From Azospirillum baldaniorum (GTDB lineage Bacteria; Pseudomonadota; Alphaproteobacteria; Azospirillales; Azospirillaceae): a DNA stretch of 64,000 nt. Both the position numbers and the translations under genes were made by a program. Within the stretch, counting starts at the first letter, position 1. Each line of letters begins with the position of its first letter. The notes under the pieces are model-generated. The model did not search any database. It was not told where the DNA came from and worked only from the letters and a program-made list of their open reading frames with translations. Below, piece after piece: positions 7,143 through 17,967 of the stretch. The stretch is taken from contig NZ_CP022254.1 of NCBI RefSeq assembly GCF_003119195.2, positions 479,501 through 543,500 on the forward strand. The letters are read 5' to 3'.

Positions 7143-8183
7143 ATGCCCATCAAGTTTCTTCCGGCCTCCAGCTTCAACGACCGCCACGGCCTGTTCGTCG
7201 CCCTGGTCGGCGGGACCAACAGCGGCAAGAGCTTCAGCGCGCTCCGTCTCGCCCGCGGCATCGCCGGTCCGAAAGGACGAATCGCCGCCGCCGACACCGA
7301 GGGTGGGCGCCTGCTCCACCTGAAGCGGGACTTCGACTTCGACATCCTGCTGATGGACCCGCCGCACCACCCGGCGCAGTACGCGGAGGTGGCCGAAGCC
7401 GCGGAGGTGGCCGGCTACGACGCCCTGCTGTTCGACAGCTTCAGCATGGAGTGGCGCGGCGTCGGCGGCGTCCTCGACCAGATGGACAGCGAGTTGGAGC
7501 GGGCCGTCCGCCGCGCCGAAGCGAAAGCCCGCAAGAAGGGCTGGAACTTCGATGAAGATCGCGCACGCAACGCCAACAAGATGGCGGCCAGCATCAAGCC
7601 GAAGATGGCGCACAAGCTGATGGTCAACAGCCTGTTGGCCCGGCGCATCCCGATCATCTTCAGCATCCGCGGGGAGATGACGCTGGACCCCGACACGAAG
7701 AAGGAGAAGTTCAAGGCCGCCACCGCGCCGGGCTTCCTCTTCGAGGTGACCGTCTCGTTCCGGCTGGCCTCCGACCGCCGGGGCATCATCGATCTGAGCG
7801 ACCCGTCCTCCTACAAGATGGAGGGCATCCACCGCGGCATGTTCCGTGACGGTGACCAGCTCTCCGAAGAGCACGGCGCCCAGCTTGCCGCGTGGGCGCG
7901 GGGTGAGATCCACGGCCAGCCCTCCGCCGGCGCCGGATCGGACATCACCGCTCAGGTCTTCGAGGAGGCCGCCACCGCCGCGCGCCAAGGCCGGGACGCC
8001 TTCGCCGCGTGGTGGAACGGCCCGGGCAAGGAATCGGCCCGCGGTACCGACACCAGCAAGCGCGTTCTGGTCAACGCGCGCCGGCCCGAGCTGCAGGCCA
8101 TGGTCGAGGCCGCGGAGAACCCCGCCGGCACCGCCGCCAACGACGACTTCCCCGGCACTCTGCCGGGCCGGGCGGAGGGTTGA
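7143..8183 (+). CDS. Sak4-like P-loop ATPase, phage recombination protein
   Basis: 346 residues. Walker A GGTNSGKS at about 23-30, a Walker B-like ALLFDSFS at about 96-103 and a RecA-like core up to about 225 (LLARRIPIIFSIRGE, GFLFEVTVSFRL), followed by an Ala-rich tail ending in an acidic patch (NDDFPG). Such AAA/RecA-type proteins in phages (Sak4 and relatives) promote strand annealing with the exonuclease and a single-stranded DNA-binding protein. The pairing with the upstream nuclease supports this. The exact subfamily is inferred. Confidence 0.75.
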   Translation: MPIKFLPASSFNDRHGLFVALVGGTNSGKSFSALRLARGIAGPKGRIAAADTEGGRLLHLKRDFDFDILLMDPPHHPAQYAEVAEAAEVAGYDALLFDSFSMEWRGVGGVLDQMDSELERAVRRAEAKARKKGWNFDEDRARNANKMAASIKPKMAHKLMVNSLLARRIPIIFSIRGEMTLDPDTKKEKFKAATAPGFLFEVTVSFRLASDRRGIIDLSDPSSYKMEGIHRGMFRDGDQLSEEHGAQLAAWARGEIHGQPSAGAGSDITAQVFEEAATAARQGRDAFAAWWNGPGKESARGTDTSKRVLVNARRPELQAMVEAAENPAGTAANDDFPGTLPGRAEG

Positions 8184-8186
8184 TCA

Positions 8187-8489
8187 ATGGCCCAAGGATC
8201 GCGCGGCCTGACCGCCTACCAGAAGCGGGCGGGGGAAATCGAGGCGCTGTTCGCGGCGGGCGAAATCGGCCCGCAGACCCGCCGGGCGCTGCTGGAACGA
8301 GCCCGGGACGTGTCGGGCGTCTCGCAGCTGGCCTCCCCGAGGGCCACGGCTGAGCGCATGCCTGCCGGCAAGCTGATCGCCATGAACGACAACCAGATCA
8401 ACGCCGCCAAGCGCGCCGGTCGGAGCAGACACGACCGGCCCCGTTTCGCCAACGCGCCAGCTGCCCGCCCGGCGCAGGGAGAGGTGTAG
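8187..8489 (+). CDS. Hypothetical phage/island protein
   Basis: 100 residues, begins 3 bases after the ATPase stop and ends 2 bases before the next gene, so it belongs to the same transcript. The N-terminal half is helical (YQKRAGEIEALFAAGEIGPQ), the C-terminal half basic and Pro/Ala-rich. No family recognised. Confidence 0.55.
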   Translation: MAQGSRGLTAYQKRAGEIEALFAAGEIGPQTRRALLERARDVSGVSQLASPRATAERMPAGKLIAMNDNQINAAKRAGRSRHDRPRFANAPAARPAQGEV

Positions 8490-8491
8490 GC

Positions 8492-8788
8492 ATGGCAAGG
8501 CCGAAGCCCAAGTTCACGTTCTCGCCACGCCTCATGACGGCACTGGACGTGGCGACCTACCTGAACCGTTCCGAGCAGTGGTTCGCCCACAAGCGCCCGC
8601 AGATGGAGGTCGCGGGGTTCCCCCGGCCTGATCCACTCCTCGGGTTGTACGACCAGCGAGCAATCGACCGGTGGCTTGACCAGCGATCCGGGCTGGTCGC
8701 AGCATCTCCGGCGAACGACAGCGCACCTGGGCCGATGAACGACGCCCCTGCGGTCGATCCGTTCAAGGCCGCATTCGGAAAACAGTAA
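8492..8788 (+). CDS. AlpA/excisionase-like HTH protein
   Basis: 98 residues. Residues about 14-60 (LMTALDVATYLNRSEQWFAHK..FPRPDPLLGLYDQRAIDRWLDQR) follow the pattern of AlpA/Xis winged helix-turn-helix proteins: a helix that picks the DNA, a Pro-containing wing, then 'AIDRWLD'. Such proteins act as recombination directionality factors or activators of integrase genes. The stop codon overlaps the integrase start (TAATG), the classic position for an excisionase. Confidence 0.7.
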   Translation: MARPKPKFTFSPRLMTALDVATYLNRSEQWFAHKRPQMEVAGFPRPDPLLGLYDQRAIDRWLDQRSGLVAASPANDSAPGPMNDAPAVDPFKAAFGKQ

Positions 8789-9879
8789 TGGTGCGAGTCG
8801 ACTTCCCCGGCGTGAACATGGTGACCAAGCGCCTCGCCGACGGCACGCGCCGGGTCTACTACTACCACCGTGCCAGTGGCATCCGGCTGCCCGATGACCC
8901 GCGCTCCCCGGAGTTCGCCCAGGCCTACGCCAAGCTGAACGCGGTGCCTGCCGCTCGATCGGATGAGCCGGGGGCAGGAACCTTCGCGGCGCTGATCACG
9001 AAGTACAAGGCCAGCCCTGATTTCCTCCAGCTCGCCGACGAGACGCGGAAAGCGTATACCCGGCATCTTGCCACCATCGCCGACGGAGACAGAGGCCGGG
9101 GCGGCGATTTTTCTGGATGGGGCGCACTCGCGGTGCAGGGGCTCCAGAGGGAGAACGTCCTGGAGCTGCGCGACGCATTCGCCAAGACGCCTCGTACAGC
9201 AAACTACATCATCCAGGTGCTGCGGCTCCTGCTGAACTTCGCCGTGGATCGCGGATGGAGGAAGGACAACCCGGCCCAACGGCCCAAGAAGCTGAAGACC
9301 GGAGACGGGCACCGCCCGTGGGAGGAGTCGGAGATCGACGCCTTCCGCAAGAGGTGGGGCACGACGACCCGCGAGCGCGTCGCCTTCGAGCTGCTCCTAA
9401 ACACCGGCCAGCGGGCGGGCGACGTGGCCGCCATGATGCGGCAGCACTACCGGTCTGGCACCATCTCCGTCACCCAGCAGAAGACGAACGAACGGCTGTG
9501 GATTCCCGCGGCCCAGGAGCTGGTTGCGGTGCTCGATCCCTGGCTGGAGACGCACAAGCTGATGGCAATCCTGCCGAGTCGCTTTCACAAGCCAATGACC
9601 TCAAACGGCTTCGTCCACTTCATGAGCGATGCGATCCGCGAGGCGGGGCTGCCCGAAGACGTGACCACGCATGGCCTGCGCTACACCGCCGCGACCATGC
9701 TGCACGAAGTGGGAATGGAGTGGGAGGTGATCGCCTCGGTGACGGGTCACCAGACCGTCGCCATGGTCAGGAAATACACCGCGAAGAAGCGGAATGCGCA
9801 GCTCGCGATTGCCTCTCTGGATGCCGCCCGAACGGCCAAAGGGAAGGGTCGGAAAGGGCGTCCGAAGAACGCCAAATGA
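8788..9879 (+). CDS. Tyrosine-type site-specific integrase
   Basis: 363 residues. N-terminal arm- and core-binding domains (about 1-165) precede the catalytic domain, where the expected residues are visible: Arg in NTGQRAGDVAAM, Lys in QQKTNERLW, HGLR, the GHQTV His and the nucleophile Tyr in MVRKYT. It would recombine the element with the tRNA-Lys gene whose 3' end is 85 bases downstream. The start overlaps the excisionase-like gene. The basic tail (KGKGRKGRPKN) is normal for the family. Confidence 0.92.
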   Translation: MVRVDFPGVNMVTKRLADGTRRVYYYHRASGIRLPDDPRSPEFAQAYAKLNAVPAARSDEPGAGTFAALITKYKASPDFLQLADETRKAYTRHLATIADGDRGRGGDFSGWGALAVQGLQRENVLELRDAFAKTPRTANYIIQVLRLLLNFAVDRGWRKDNPAQRPKKLKTGDGHRPWEESEIDAFRKRWGTTTRERVAFELLLNTGQRAGDVAAMMRQHYRSGTISVTQQKTNERLWIPAAQELVAVLDPWLETHKLMAILPSRFHKPMTSNGFVHFMSDAIREAGLPEDVTTHGLRYTAATMLHEVGMEWEVIASVTGHQTVAMVRKYTAKKRNAQLAIASLDAARTAKGKGRKGRPKNAK

Positions 9880-9886
9880 ACGGAAT

Positions 9887-9918
9887 TTGCAAACCGCCGG
9901 TGATTGGATTGCAAACCG
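9887..9918. repeat. Direct repeats between integrase and tRNA, possible integrase arm sites
   Basis: TTGCAAACCG occurs at 9887-9896 and again at 9909-9918, 22 bp apart (two helical turns), in the 84-base gap between integrase stop and tRNA-Lys 3' end. The position next to the attachment site is where tyrosine integrase arm-type sites are found. No further copy was noticed elsewhere. Confidence 0.4.
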
Positions 9919-9963
9919 GGGGAAAATCAGGGCCTCAAACTTGCCCTAAGTCATTGAGGGGAA

Positions 9964-10039
9964 TGGTGATCCGGGTGGGATTCGAACCCACGGCCACATG
10001 ATTAAAAGTCACGTGCTCTACCGACTGAGCTACCGGATC
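9964..10039 (-). tRNA. tRNA-Lys (anticodon TTT), probable integration site
   Basis: 76 bases including an encoded CCA. The acceptor arms GATCCGG/CCGGATC pair fully, the anticodon arm CGTGA-CTTTTAA-TCATG gives anticodon TTT, and the T-arm is GTGGG-TTCGAAT-CCCAC. The 3' end faces the integrase gene, the usual arrangement for an element integrated at a tRNA. The gene is intact, so the element restores it on insertion. No second copy of the tRNA 3' end was found leftwards to base 1. Confidence 0.97.
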
Positions 10040-10174
10040 ACAAAAGCATGCGGCCTGTTGCCGATGCGGGGCGCAACATAGGGGGCGGTGACGCCCCGGT
10101 CAACAGCGGGGTTGGACGGAGCGCACAAAAATTTCGCTCTTCGCCGCAGCCCCGGCGCCGTCACTGTTTGGCCG

Positions 10175-13582
<3,408 letters not shown>

Positions 13583-13621
13583 GGAGACAAACTCATTCTA
13601 CGGGCTGCGGCGATGCTCGGT

Positions 13622-13670
13622 GTTCAACGCTTGCTGTTCAACGCTCAAGGTCAACACTTAAGGTTCAACG
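13622..13670. repeat. Iterated GTTCAACG motif in the gyrA leader
   Basis: GTTCAACG stands at 13622, 13636 and 13663, with a degenerate copy (GGTCAACAC) at 13649, so four copies repeat every 13-14 bp, 40-88 bases upstream of the gyrA start. The spacing is not that of the LexA direct repeat. It may be a binding array of an unidentified regulator or a short expanded repeat. Confidence 0.4.
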
Positions 13671-13683
13671 GGGCATGTCCGCA

Positions 13684-13698
13684 CGGCCCTTCGGGCCG
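13684..13698. terminator. Short GC hairpin between MATE gene and gyrA
   Basis: CGGCCC-TTC-GGGCCG, a perfect 6-bp stem with a 3-base loop, lies 83 bases past the end of the MATE gene and 101 bases before the gyrA start. There is no T-run, so it is a weak candidate for transcription termination; it could also be a leader hairpin of gyrA. Confidence 0.3.
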
Positions 13699-13781
13699 CT
13701 GCATGTAATATAAGAATTCCTATCAGCTTTCGCATGTGCACACAACGCTCCGGCAGTTCCACGATTTCTGGCCTTTGCAGG

Positions 13782-15161
13782 TCAATGGCCTCCGGCCTTT
13801 GCAGGACGAGGGCGGCTCAACAGCGCGAAGCGCAGCGAAAGGATGGTCACGGATACCACACTGGCGATCAAAATTCCCTCAAAAAGACCACGCGCGCCGC
13901 GCTCCAACCCGAAGGCGAGCAAGGCCGACACCGGAATCATCACCACCGCGTAGGAGATGAAGTGCAGCGCGGTGGGAACCCAGGCGTCGCCGCGCCCGCG
14001 CAGGGCGTTCGCCATGACCACCTGCCCGCCGTCGGCCACCAGGACCCAGGCGGTGAAGGCGATCAGCGGCGCCACCGCGGCGATCAGCTGGGGGTCGGCG
14101 CTGTAGATCGCCGCCAGCGGCTCCGGCATCCAGCGGTAGAGCACCCCGACTCCGGCCAGGATCAGGCTGGTGACTCCCAGCCCGGTCCAGCCGGCCAGCG
14201 CCATGTCCAGCGGGTCGCGCCGGCCATAGGCCACCCCCACCCGCACCGCCGTGGCCGAGGCCAGCCCGACCGCCGCCATGAAGGGCAGCGCCGTCAGGTT
14301 CAGACCGACCGTGTAGGCGCCGAGCGCCAGCGGCGAGATCATCCCGGCGAACAGGCCCAGCGTGGCGAAGGCGCCGCTTTCCACGCCCAGGCTGACCCCG
14401 GCGGCGTAGCCGAGATGACGCTGCTTGCGGCTGCCGCTCCACCAGTCGCGGACCGGGTCGCGCACCGCCCAGCGGGCGTGGTCGCTCATGTGCCAGGCGT
14501 AGAAGACGAGGCCGAGCCCCATCCCCCAGCGCACCGCCGTGGTCGCCCAGGCCGAGCCGACCGCCCCCAGAGCCGGAAAGCCGCCATGCCCCCAAACCAG
14601 CATCCAGGCGAGCAGCGCGTTCAGGAGATTGCCGAGGATCATCGCCACCATGCCCGGAATGGGCCTCTTCAGCCCCTCCAGGAAGAAGCCGGTGGCGACG
14701 TACAGCATCATGCCCGGCATGCCGTAGCCGAGCACCGCCATCACCTGCCCACCGCCCGCCGCCAAATCCGCGGACTGGCCGGTCAGACGGAAGAAGGACT
14801 CGCCGGCCAGCGAGGCCAGGGCGAAGAGGATGCCGAGCAGCAGCGCGTAGGGAATCGCCCGGCGCCAGATGCGCCCGCACTCCGCGTCCTGGCCGGCGCC
14901 AAGGGCATGGGCGGTCACCGCCACCACGCCCATCATCAGTCCCACGCCGGTGGTGACGAGAAGGTTGGCCGGCAGGTGGGCCAGCCCGTAATAGGCCAAC
15001 TCCTGCGCGCTGTAGCGGCCGACGATGGCCGTGTCCACCGCCATCATGACAACCAGCCCGGCGCGCGAGACGATGACCGGGGCGGCCAGCCGCAGCAATT
15101 CGCCGGCATGGGTGCGCAGACGGTCGGCCAGGAGAGGGGCGGGAATCGCGTGGTCGGGCAT
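13782..15161 (-). CDS. MATE family multidrug/toxin exporter
   Basis: 459 residues from the ATG at 15161, giving the usual length of NorM-type transporters. Twelve hydrophobic segments are readable, beginning with LLRLAAPVIVSRAGLVVMM and DTAIVGRYSAQELAYYGL, in two related halves, as in cation-coupled exporters of the MATE family. The inner-membrane protein would expel drugs or metabolites in exchange for Na+ or H+. No good ribosome binding site precedes 15161, and an upstream ATG near 15221 is an alternative start. It is transcribed towards gyrA. Confidence 0.85.
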   Translation of the reverse strand: MPDHAIPAPLLADRLRTHAGELLRLAAPVIVSRAGLVVMMAVDTAIVGRYSAQELAYYGLAHLPANLLVTTGVGLMMGVVAVTAHALGAGQDAECGRIWRRAIPYALLLGILFALASLAGESFFRLTGQSADLAAGGGQVMAVLGYGMPGMMLYVATGFFLEGLKRPIPGMVAMILGNLLNALLAWMLVWGHGGFPALGAVGSAWATTAVRWGMGLGLVFYAWHMSDHARWAVRDPVRDWWSGSRKQRHLGYAAGVSLGVESGAFATLGLFAGMISPLALGAYTVGLNLTALPFMAAVGLASATAVRVGVAYGRRDPLDMALAGWTGLGVTSLILAGVGVLYRWMPEPLAAIYSADPQLIAAVAPLIAFTAWVLVADGGQVVMANALRGRGDAWVPTALHFISYAVVMIPVSALLAFGLERGARGLFEGILIASVVSVTILSLRFALLSRPRPAKAGGH

Positions 15162-15355
15162 GATCAGGGTGTCGGTCGCTTGTGTACGGTTGTCACCGCC
15201 GGTGGCGGAACCGGCCATCTTGACCGTGCGGCGTACCACGTCAAGTGGCGGCTTATTGTCCTTCCGCCCTGTTGCAAATCCGCCGAATGGGCCGGAACCA
15301 ACGCCCGCGGCGGCCCGTTGACGAAGCAACAGCATCCACTGAGGAGTTCGGGATC

Positions 15356-15508
15356 ATGAGCCGCTCCATGCCGTTCCCCGTCCGCCAGATCGCCCTTGCC
15401 AGCTTCGTCCTGACCTTTGCCGCGCTGCTCGTCGGCTGCAACACGATCGAAGGGGCCGGGCAGGACGTCCAGGCCGGCGGTCGGGCCGTCGAACGCGCCG
15501 CCGAGTGA
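15356..15508 (+). CDS. Entericidin-like small lipoprotein
   Basis: 50 residues. A hydrophobic leader (residues 11-27) ends in a lipobox LLVGC; after Cys28 comes NTIEGAGQDVQAGGRAVERAAE, the typical entericidin A/B pattern. These peptides sit in the membrane and are linked to stress-induced lysis in enterobacteria; here the role is unproven. GAGGAG precedes the ATG at 15356 by 9 bases. The proline-rich gene follows 41 bases on. Confidence 0.85.
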   Translation: MSRSMPFPVRQIALASFVLTFAALLVGCNTIEGAGQDVQAGGRAVERAAE

Positions 15509-15549
15509 CGCGCCCACCCACACCTTATCAACCACAGAGAGCCATCCGC

Positions 15550-15738
15550 ATGAGCGATCCCATGACGCCGGAACGGCCCACCGAGGTGCCGCCGCCGAGC
15601 AACCCGAACACCCCGCAGCCGGACCGTCCGACCACGCCGGACCCCTACCCGGTGCCTGAGAATCCCGACACCCCTCCGGAGATGCCGCCGCCGGCGGATC
15701 AGCCGGTTCCCGGCATGCCGACGCCGACCCAGGCGTAA
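15550..15738 (+). CDS. Small proline-rich protein
   Basis: 62 residues, about a third of them Pro, with repeated NPxTPxP and PxPDxPT elements and no hydrophobic segment, so probably disordered and cytoplasmic unless exported by other means. It follows the entericidin-like gene on the same strand and is closed by a strong terminator, so the two likely form one transcript. No family recognised. Confidence 0.55.
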   Translation: MSDPMTPERPTEVPPPSNPNTPQPDRPTTPDPYPVPENPDTPPEMPPPADQPVPGMPTPTQA

Positions 15739-15782
15739 GGCGCCGGACACGGCGTTCGTTCGCAACAGACCGTTTCCAGAAA

Positions 15783-15812
15783 GGCCGGTGCCGCGAGGCG
15801 CCGGCCTTTTTC
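15783..15812 (+). terminator. Rho-independent terminator
   Basis: Stem GGCCGGTGCC / GGCGCCGGCC (one G-T pair) with a GCGA loop followed by six T residues. It ends the entericidin-like/proline-rich transcript. Confidence 0.85.
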
Positions 15813-15838
15813 CTTGTCCGGTTGTCGGTGCTTGGAAA

Positions 15839-15850
15839 TCGAATATTCGA
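15839..15850. promoter_or_regulatory. AT-rich palindrome in the RTX gene upstream region
   Basis: TCGAATATTCGA is a perfect 12-bp palindrome 145 bases upstream of the RTX-repeat gene. The following 15890-15990 stretch is strongly AT-rich (T-run, TTAATGTTAACG, TTGTTAATC), as a promoter would be. The binding protein is unknown and the palindrome could be chance. Confidence 0.3.
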
Positions 15851-15994
15851 ATCTGGAAACAACACCGAAACACAAGGGCAACAAGACCCAAGGGACCGTG
15901 GCAAAAATCGGCGCTGATGCGTTAAGTGTTTTTTTACCTTTCTCTTTCCCCACCTTAATGTTAACGATTTGTTAATCATTGAGGAGAGGCAACC

Positions 15995-16621
15995 ATGGCC
16001 AGGTTTTCGGGAACCAACGCCGCCGAACGCTACCTCGGCACCGACTCCGCCGACACGGTCTATGGCAATGGAGGGAATGATTCGCTCTCCGGGGGGCTCG
16101 GCAACGATTTTCTGGATGGTGGGCTTGGGAACGACTGGCTGGGCGATCCCTACGCCGGCGATCCGGGCAACGACCGCATGTACGGGCGCCAGGGCGACGA
16201 CCAGCTGTTCGGCGGGGCCGGCAATGACTGGCTGGATGGCGGTTCGGGCAACGACACGGTGAAGGGCGGGCGCGGCGACGACACTTTGGTCGGCGGAACC
16301 GGCGACGATTGGCTCATCGACACGCTGCGCGACGACGGGTCCGACGTCTTCCTGCCCGGCGCCGGCAACGACCATATGGTGAGCTACCGCGACGGCGCGA
16401 CGGACATCTTCCGCTTCGACGTGGCTCCGGGCGGCTTCGGCACCGACGACATCAGCTATTTCGAAGCGGGGATCGACCGTATCGAGTTCCGCGGCTTCTC
16501 CGCCGCCGACCTGACCGTGTCCACCACGGCCACCAGCACCGCCTTCGGCTTCCGGGACGGCTCGTCGCTGAGCGTGGATACCGTCGGGCTGATGTCCGGC
16601 CGCGACTATGTCTTCACCTGA
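15995..16621 (+). CDS. RTX-type calcium-binding repeat protein
   Basis: 208 residues without an N-terminal signal peptide. From about 20 to 125 it contains successive GGxGxDxLxGG nonapeptides (GGLGNDFLDGGLGNDWL, GGAGNDWLDGGSGNDTV and others), which form a Ca2+-binding parallel beta-roll. The C-terminal part (ISYFEAGIDRIEFRGFSAADL..) resembles the region carrying the type I secretion signal. Such proteins are exported by ABC/MFP/TolC machines; none is encoded nearby. GAGGAGAGG precedes the ATG. No enzymatic domain is attached, so it may be a matrix or adhesion component. Confidence 0.85.
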   Translation: MARFSGTNAAERYLGTDSADTVYGNGGNDSLSGGLGNDFLDGGLGNDWLGDPYAGDPGNDRMYGRQGDDQLFGGAGNDWLDGGSGNDTVKGGRGDDTLVGGTGDDWLIDTLRDDGSDVFLPGAGNDHMVSYRDGATDIFRFDVAPGGFGTDDISYFEAGIDRIEFRGFSAADLTVSTTATSTAFGFRDGSSLSVDTVGLMSGRDYVFT

Positions 16622-16675
16622 CCGGTAAACTCACCTGAAGGAAGTACCGCGGGCATGGGGGCCTGATGGCGCAAG

Positions 16676-16705
16676 GGGCGTGGCCGCGGCTGGCCGCGCC
16701 CTTTT
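16676..16705 (+). terminator. Rho-independent terminator after the RTX gene
   Basis: Stem GGGCGTGGCC / GGCCGCGCCC (one G-T pair) with a 6-base loop, followed by TTTT, 54 bases after the RTX stop codon. Confidence 0.75.
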
Positions 16706-16776
16706 CCGGTCCGGTCCGCTGCCCCTCCGCTCCGCTGCCGCGTTATAGCCTTGCCCACGCGACGGAGGAGCCCCGC

Positions 16777-17229
16777 ATGAACCATCGACGCCTCACCCCC
16801 CGCCCCGCCACCCGGCTGCTCGCCGCCTGCGCCCTGGCAGCGCTCGGCGCCTGCGCGGAGACCGGCGCCACGCAACGGCCCATGGCGCAGATGTCGCCCC
16901 TGGAACTGGTCGGGCTGACGGTGCAGTCCATTCCCGAGAACCGCATCCTGGGTGCGGTGGAGGATGTCGTCCTCACCCCGGCGCGCGAGCCGGTCCAGCT
17001 CGTGGTGGCCAGCGGCGCGCCGGTTCATCCGGTGAGGCGCCACGTGACGCTGGACTCCGAGCAGCTGCGCTATTCGGAAGAGCGGCAGGCGCTCGTCCTC
17101 ACCGGCATGAGCGCGGACCAGTTCGACGCCCTGTTCGCCACGCCCGCCGCGATGGCTCCGGCCCTTGCCCCCATGCCCGGCAATCCGGCGGACGCCACCA
17201 ACTGGAACCGCGCCACCGCCCCGCGCTGA
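16777..17229 (+). CDS. Lipoprotein with PRC-barrel-like domain
   Basis: 150 residues from the ATG at 16777, with GGAGGAG 6-12 bases upstream; the open frame upstream is spurious. A basic start and hydrophobic run end in the lipobox ALGAC (Cys26). Residues about 45-115 (LTVQSIPENRILGAVEDVVLTPAR.., VHPVRRHVTLDSEQLRYSEERQALVL) follow the PRC-barrel pattern. The short Ala/Pro-rich tail is disordered. Likely anchored in the periplasmic face of a membrane; the role is unknown, but related proteins cope with envelope stress. Confidence 0.7.
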   Translation: MNHRRLTPRPATRLLAACALAALGACAETGATQRPMAQMSPLELVGLTVQSIPENRILGAVEDVVLTPAREPVQLVVASGAPVHPVRRHVTLDSEQLRYSEERQALVLTGMSADQFDALFATPAAMAPALAPMPGNPADATNWNRATAPR

Positions 17230-17239
17230 TCCCTCCTTC

Positions 17240-17284
17240 GGCCAGACCCTGCGAGGCCCCATGACGAGGCAGCAAGGTCTGGCC
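17240..17284 (+). terminator. Long imperfect hairpin after the PRC lipoprotein gene
   Basis: Arms GGCCAGACC-CTGC and GCAG-CAA-GGTCTGGCC pair over 13 bp with a 3-base bulge around a 16-base loop, starting 11 bases after the stop codon. TTTGGTCTTTT follows at a distance. It is probably a terminator or a transcript-stabilising hairpin. Confidence 0.5.
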
Positions 17285-17307
17285 GGCGGGCGTCCTTTGG
17301 TCTTTTA

Positions 17308-17326
17308 AACGTTATGATATAACGTT
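17308..17326. promoter_or_regulatory. Zur-like operator
   Basis: AACGTTAT-GAT-ATAACGTT is a perfect 8-bp inverted repeat with a 3-base spacer. Its core GTTATGATATAAC differs by one base from the Zur core GTTATAATATAAC known from gamma- and alphaproteobacteria. It lies 18 bases upstream of the start of the following two-gene unit, overlapping the place where a -10 element (TATGATATAA) would be. Zinc control is inferred from the motif alone. Confidence 0.5.
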
Positions 17327-17344
17327 ACATATCCCTGGAGCTGT

Positions 17345-17623
17345 TTGGCGACACGCGGCAACGGGGGGATGATGATCGAGGATGCGGATGCGCCGGACGG
17401 TCCGGCGGGCTTCGAGGCGGCGCTGGACTTGGTGCGCTCGCTGTGGGCCGAGGGACGGCGCGAGGGCGTACCGGACCGGTTGGTCGCTTGGGCGATGATG
17501 GTCGAATCGGTGGACCGGCTCGCCGCCCTGCATGGTCCTAGCGCGACGGCGGCTCTGCTCGACCGGTTGAGCCGGGCCGTTCTGGACACCCCTCCGGGCG
17601 CCAGTCCGGGATCACTTCAATGA
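17345..17623 (+). CDS. Hypothetical protein behind Zur-like operator
   Basis: 92 residues with a TTG start at 17345, chosen because GGAG stands 5 bases before it; ATGs at 17369 and 17372 are alternatives but have only a G-run directly against them. Helical and acidic, with segments such as ALDLVRSLWAEGRREGV and LVAWAMMVESVDRLAALHG. No Cys or metal-binding motif. The stop overlaps the next start (ATGA), so the two genes are coupled. Function unknown. Confidence 0.6.
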   Translation: MATRGNGGMMIEDADAPDGPAGFEAALDLVRSLWAEGRREGVPDRLVAWAMMVESVDRLAALHGPSATAALLDRLSRAVLDTPPGASPGSLQ

Positions 17624-17967
17624 GCGGGGTGACCAACAACCGCTTCTACGGCGCGCGCTCCTGGCGGGAGGCGAAGCCGGTGGTCCTGCATCCACGCTTC
17701 TTCGACGGGTTCCGGGACTTCCTCGACGGACGCCCATTCGATTATCGCGGGTTGGACGGCTGGCCGCTGCTCGACCAGCACCGTTACGAGAATGGCCGGG
17801 AACTGGCGGCGGAATGCCGCGCCGCCGGGATCGTCGTGCGCTGGGGCGACCGCGCGCGCATCCCGCGCGGGCTGAAGGACTTGGTTGCCGGGCGCGCCCG
17901 GCGTCGTGGAGAGCTCCGAAGGCCCCTCAAAAGCGCAGGCCGGCCGCGGGATTGTCGATCTGGTTGA
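17620..17967 (+). CDS. Hypothetical protein, second gene of the unit
   Basis: 115 residues, start overlapping the previous stop by 4 bases. The N-terminal part (NRFYGARSWREAKPVVLHPRFFDGFRDFLD) is aromatic, the C-terminal 40 residues are very basic and may include spurious sequence, since the last 41 bases run through the 3' end of the convergent gene. No family recognised. It is likely expressed from the promoter at about 17310. Confidence 0.5.
   Translation: MSGVTNNRFYGARSWREAKPVVLHPRFFDGFRDFLDGRPFDYRGLDGWPLLDQHRYENGRELAAECRAAGIVVRWGDRARIPRGLKDLVAGRARRRGELRRPLKSAGRPRDCRSG

Noticed and set aside
1..9963. Left attachment site matching the tRNA-Lys 3' end
   Set aside because: I looked for the T-arm/acceptor sequence of the tRNA between base 1 and the integrase and found no second copy.
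13622..13670. LexA boxes upstream of gyrA
   Set aside because: GTTC copies are spaced by 10 bases or more, not the 7 required by the alphaproteobacterial box.
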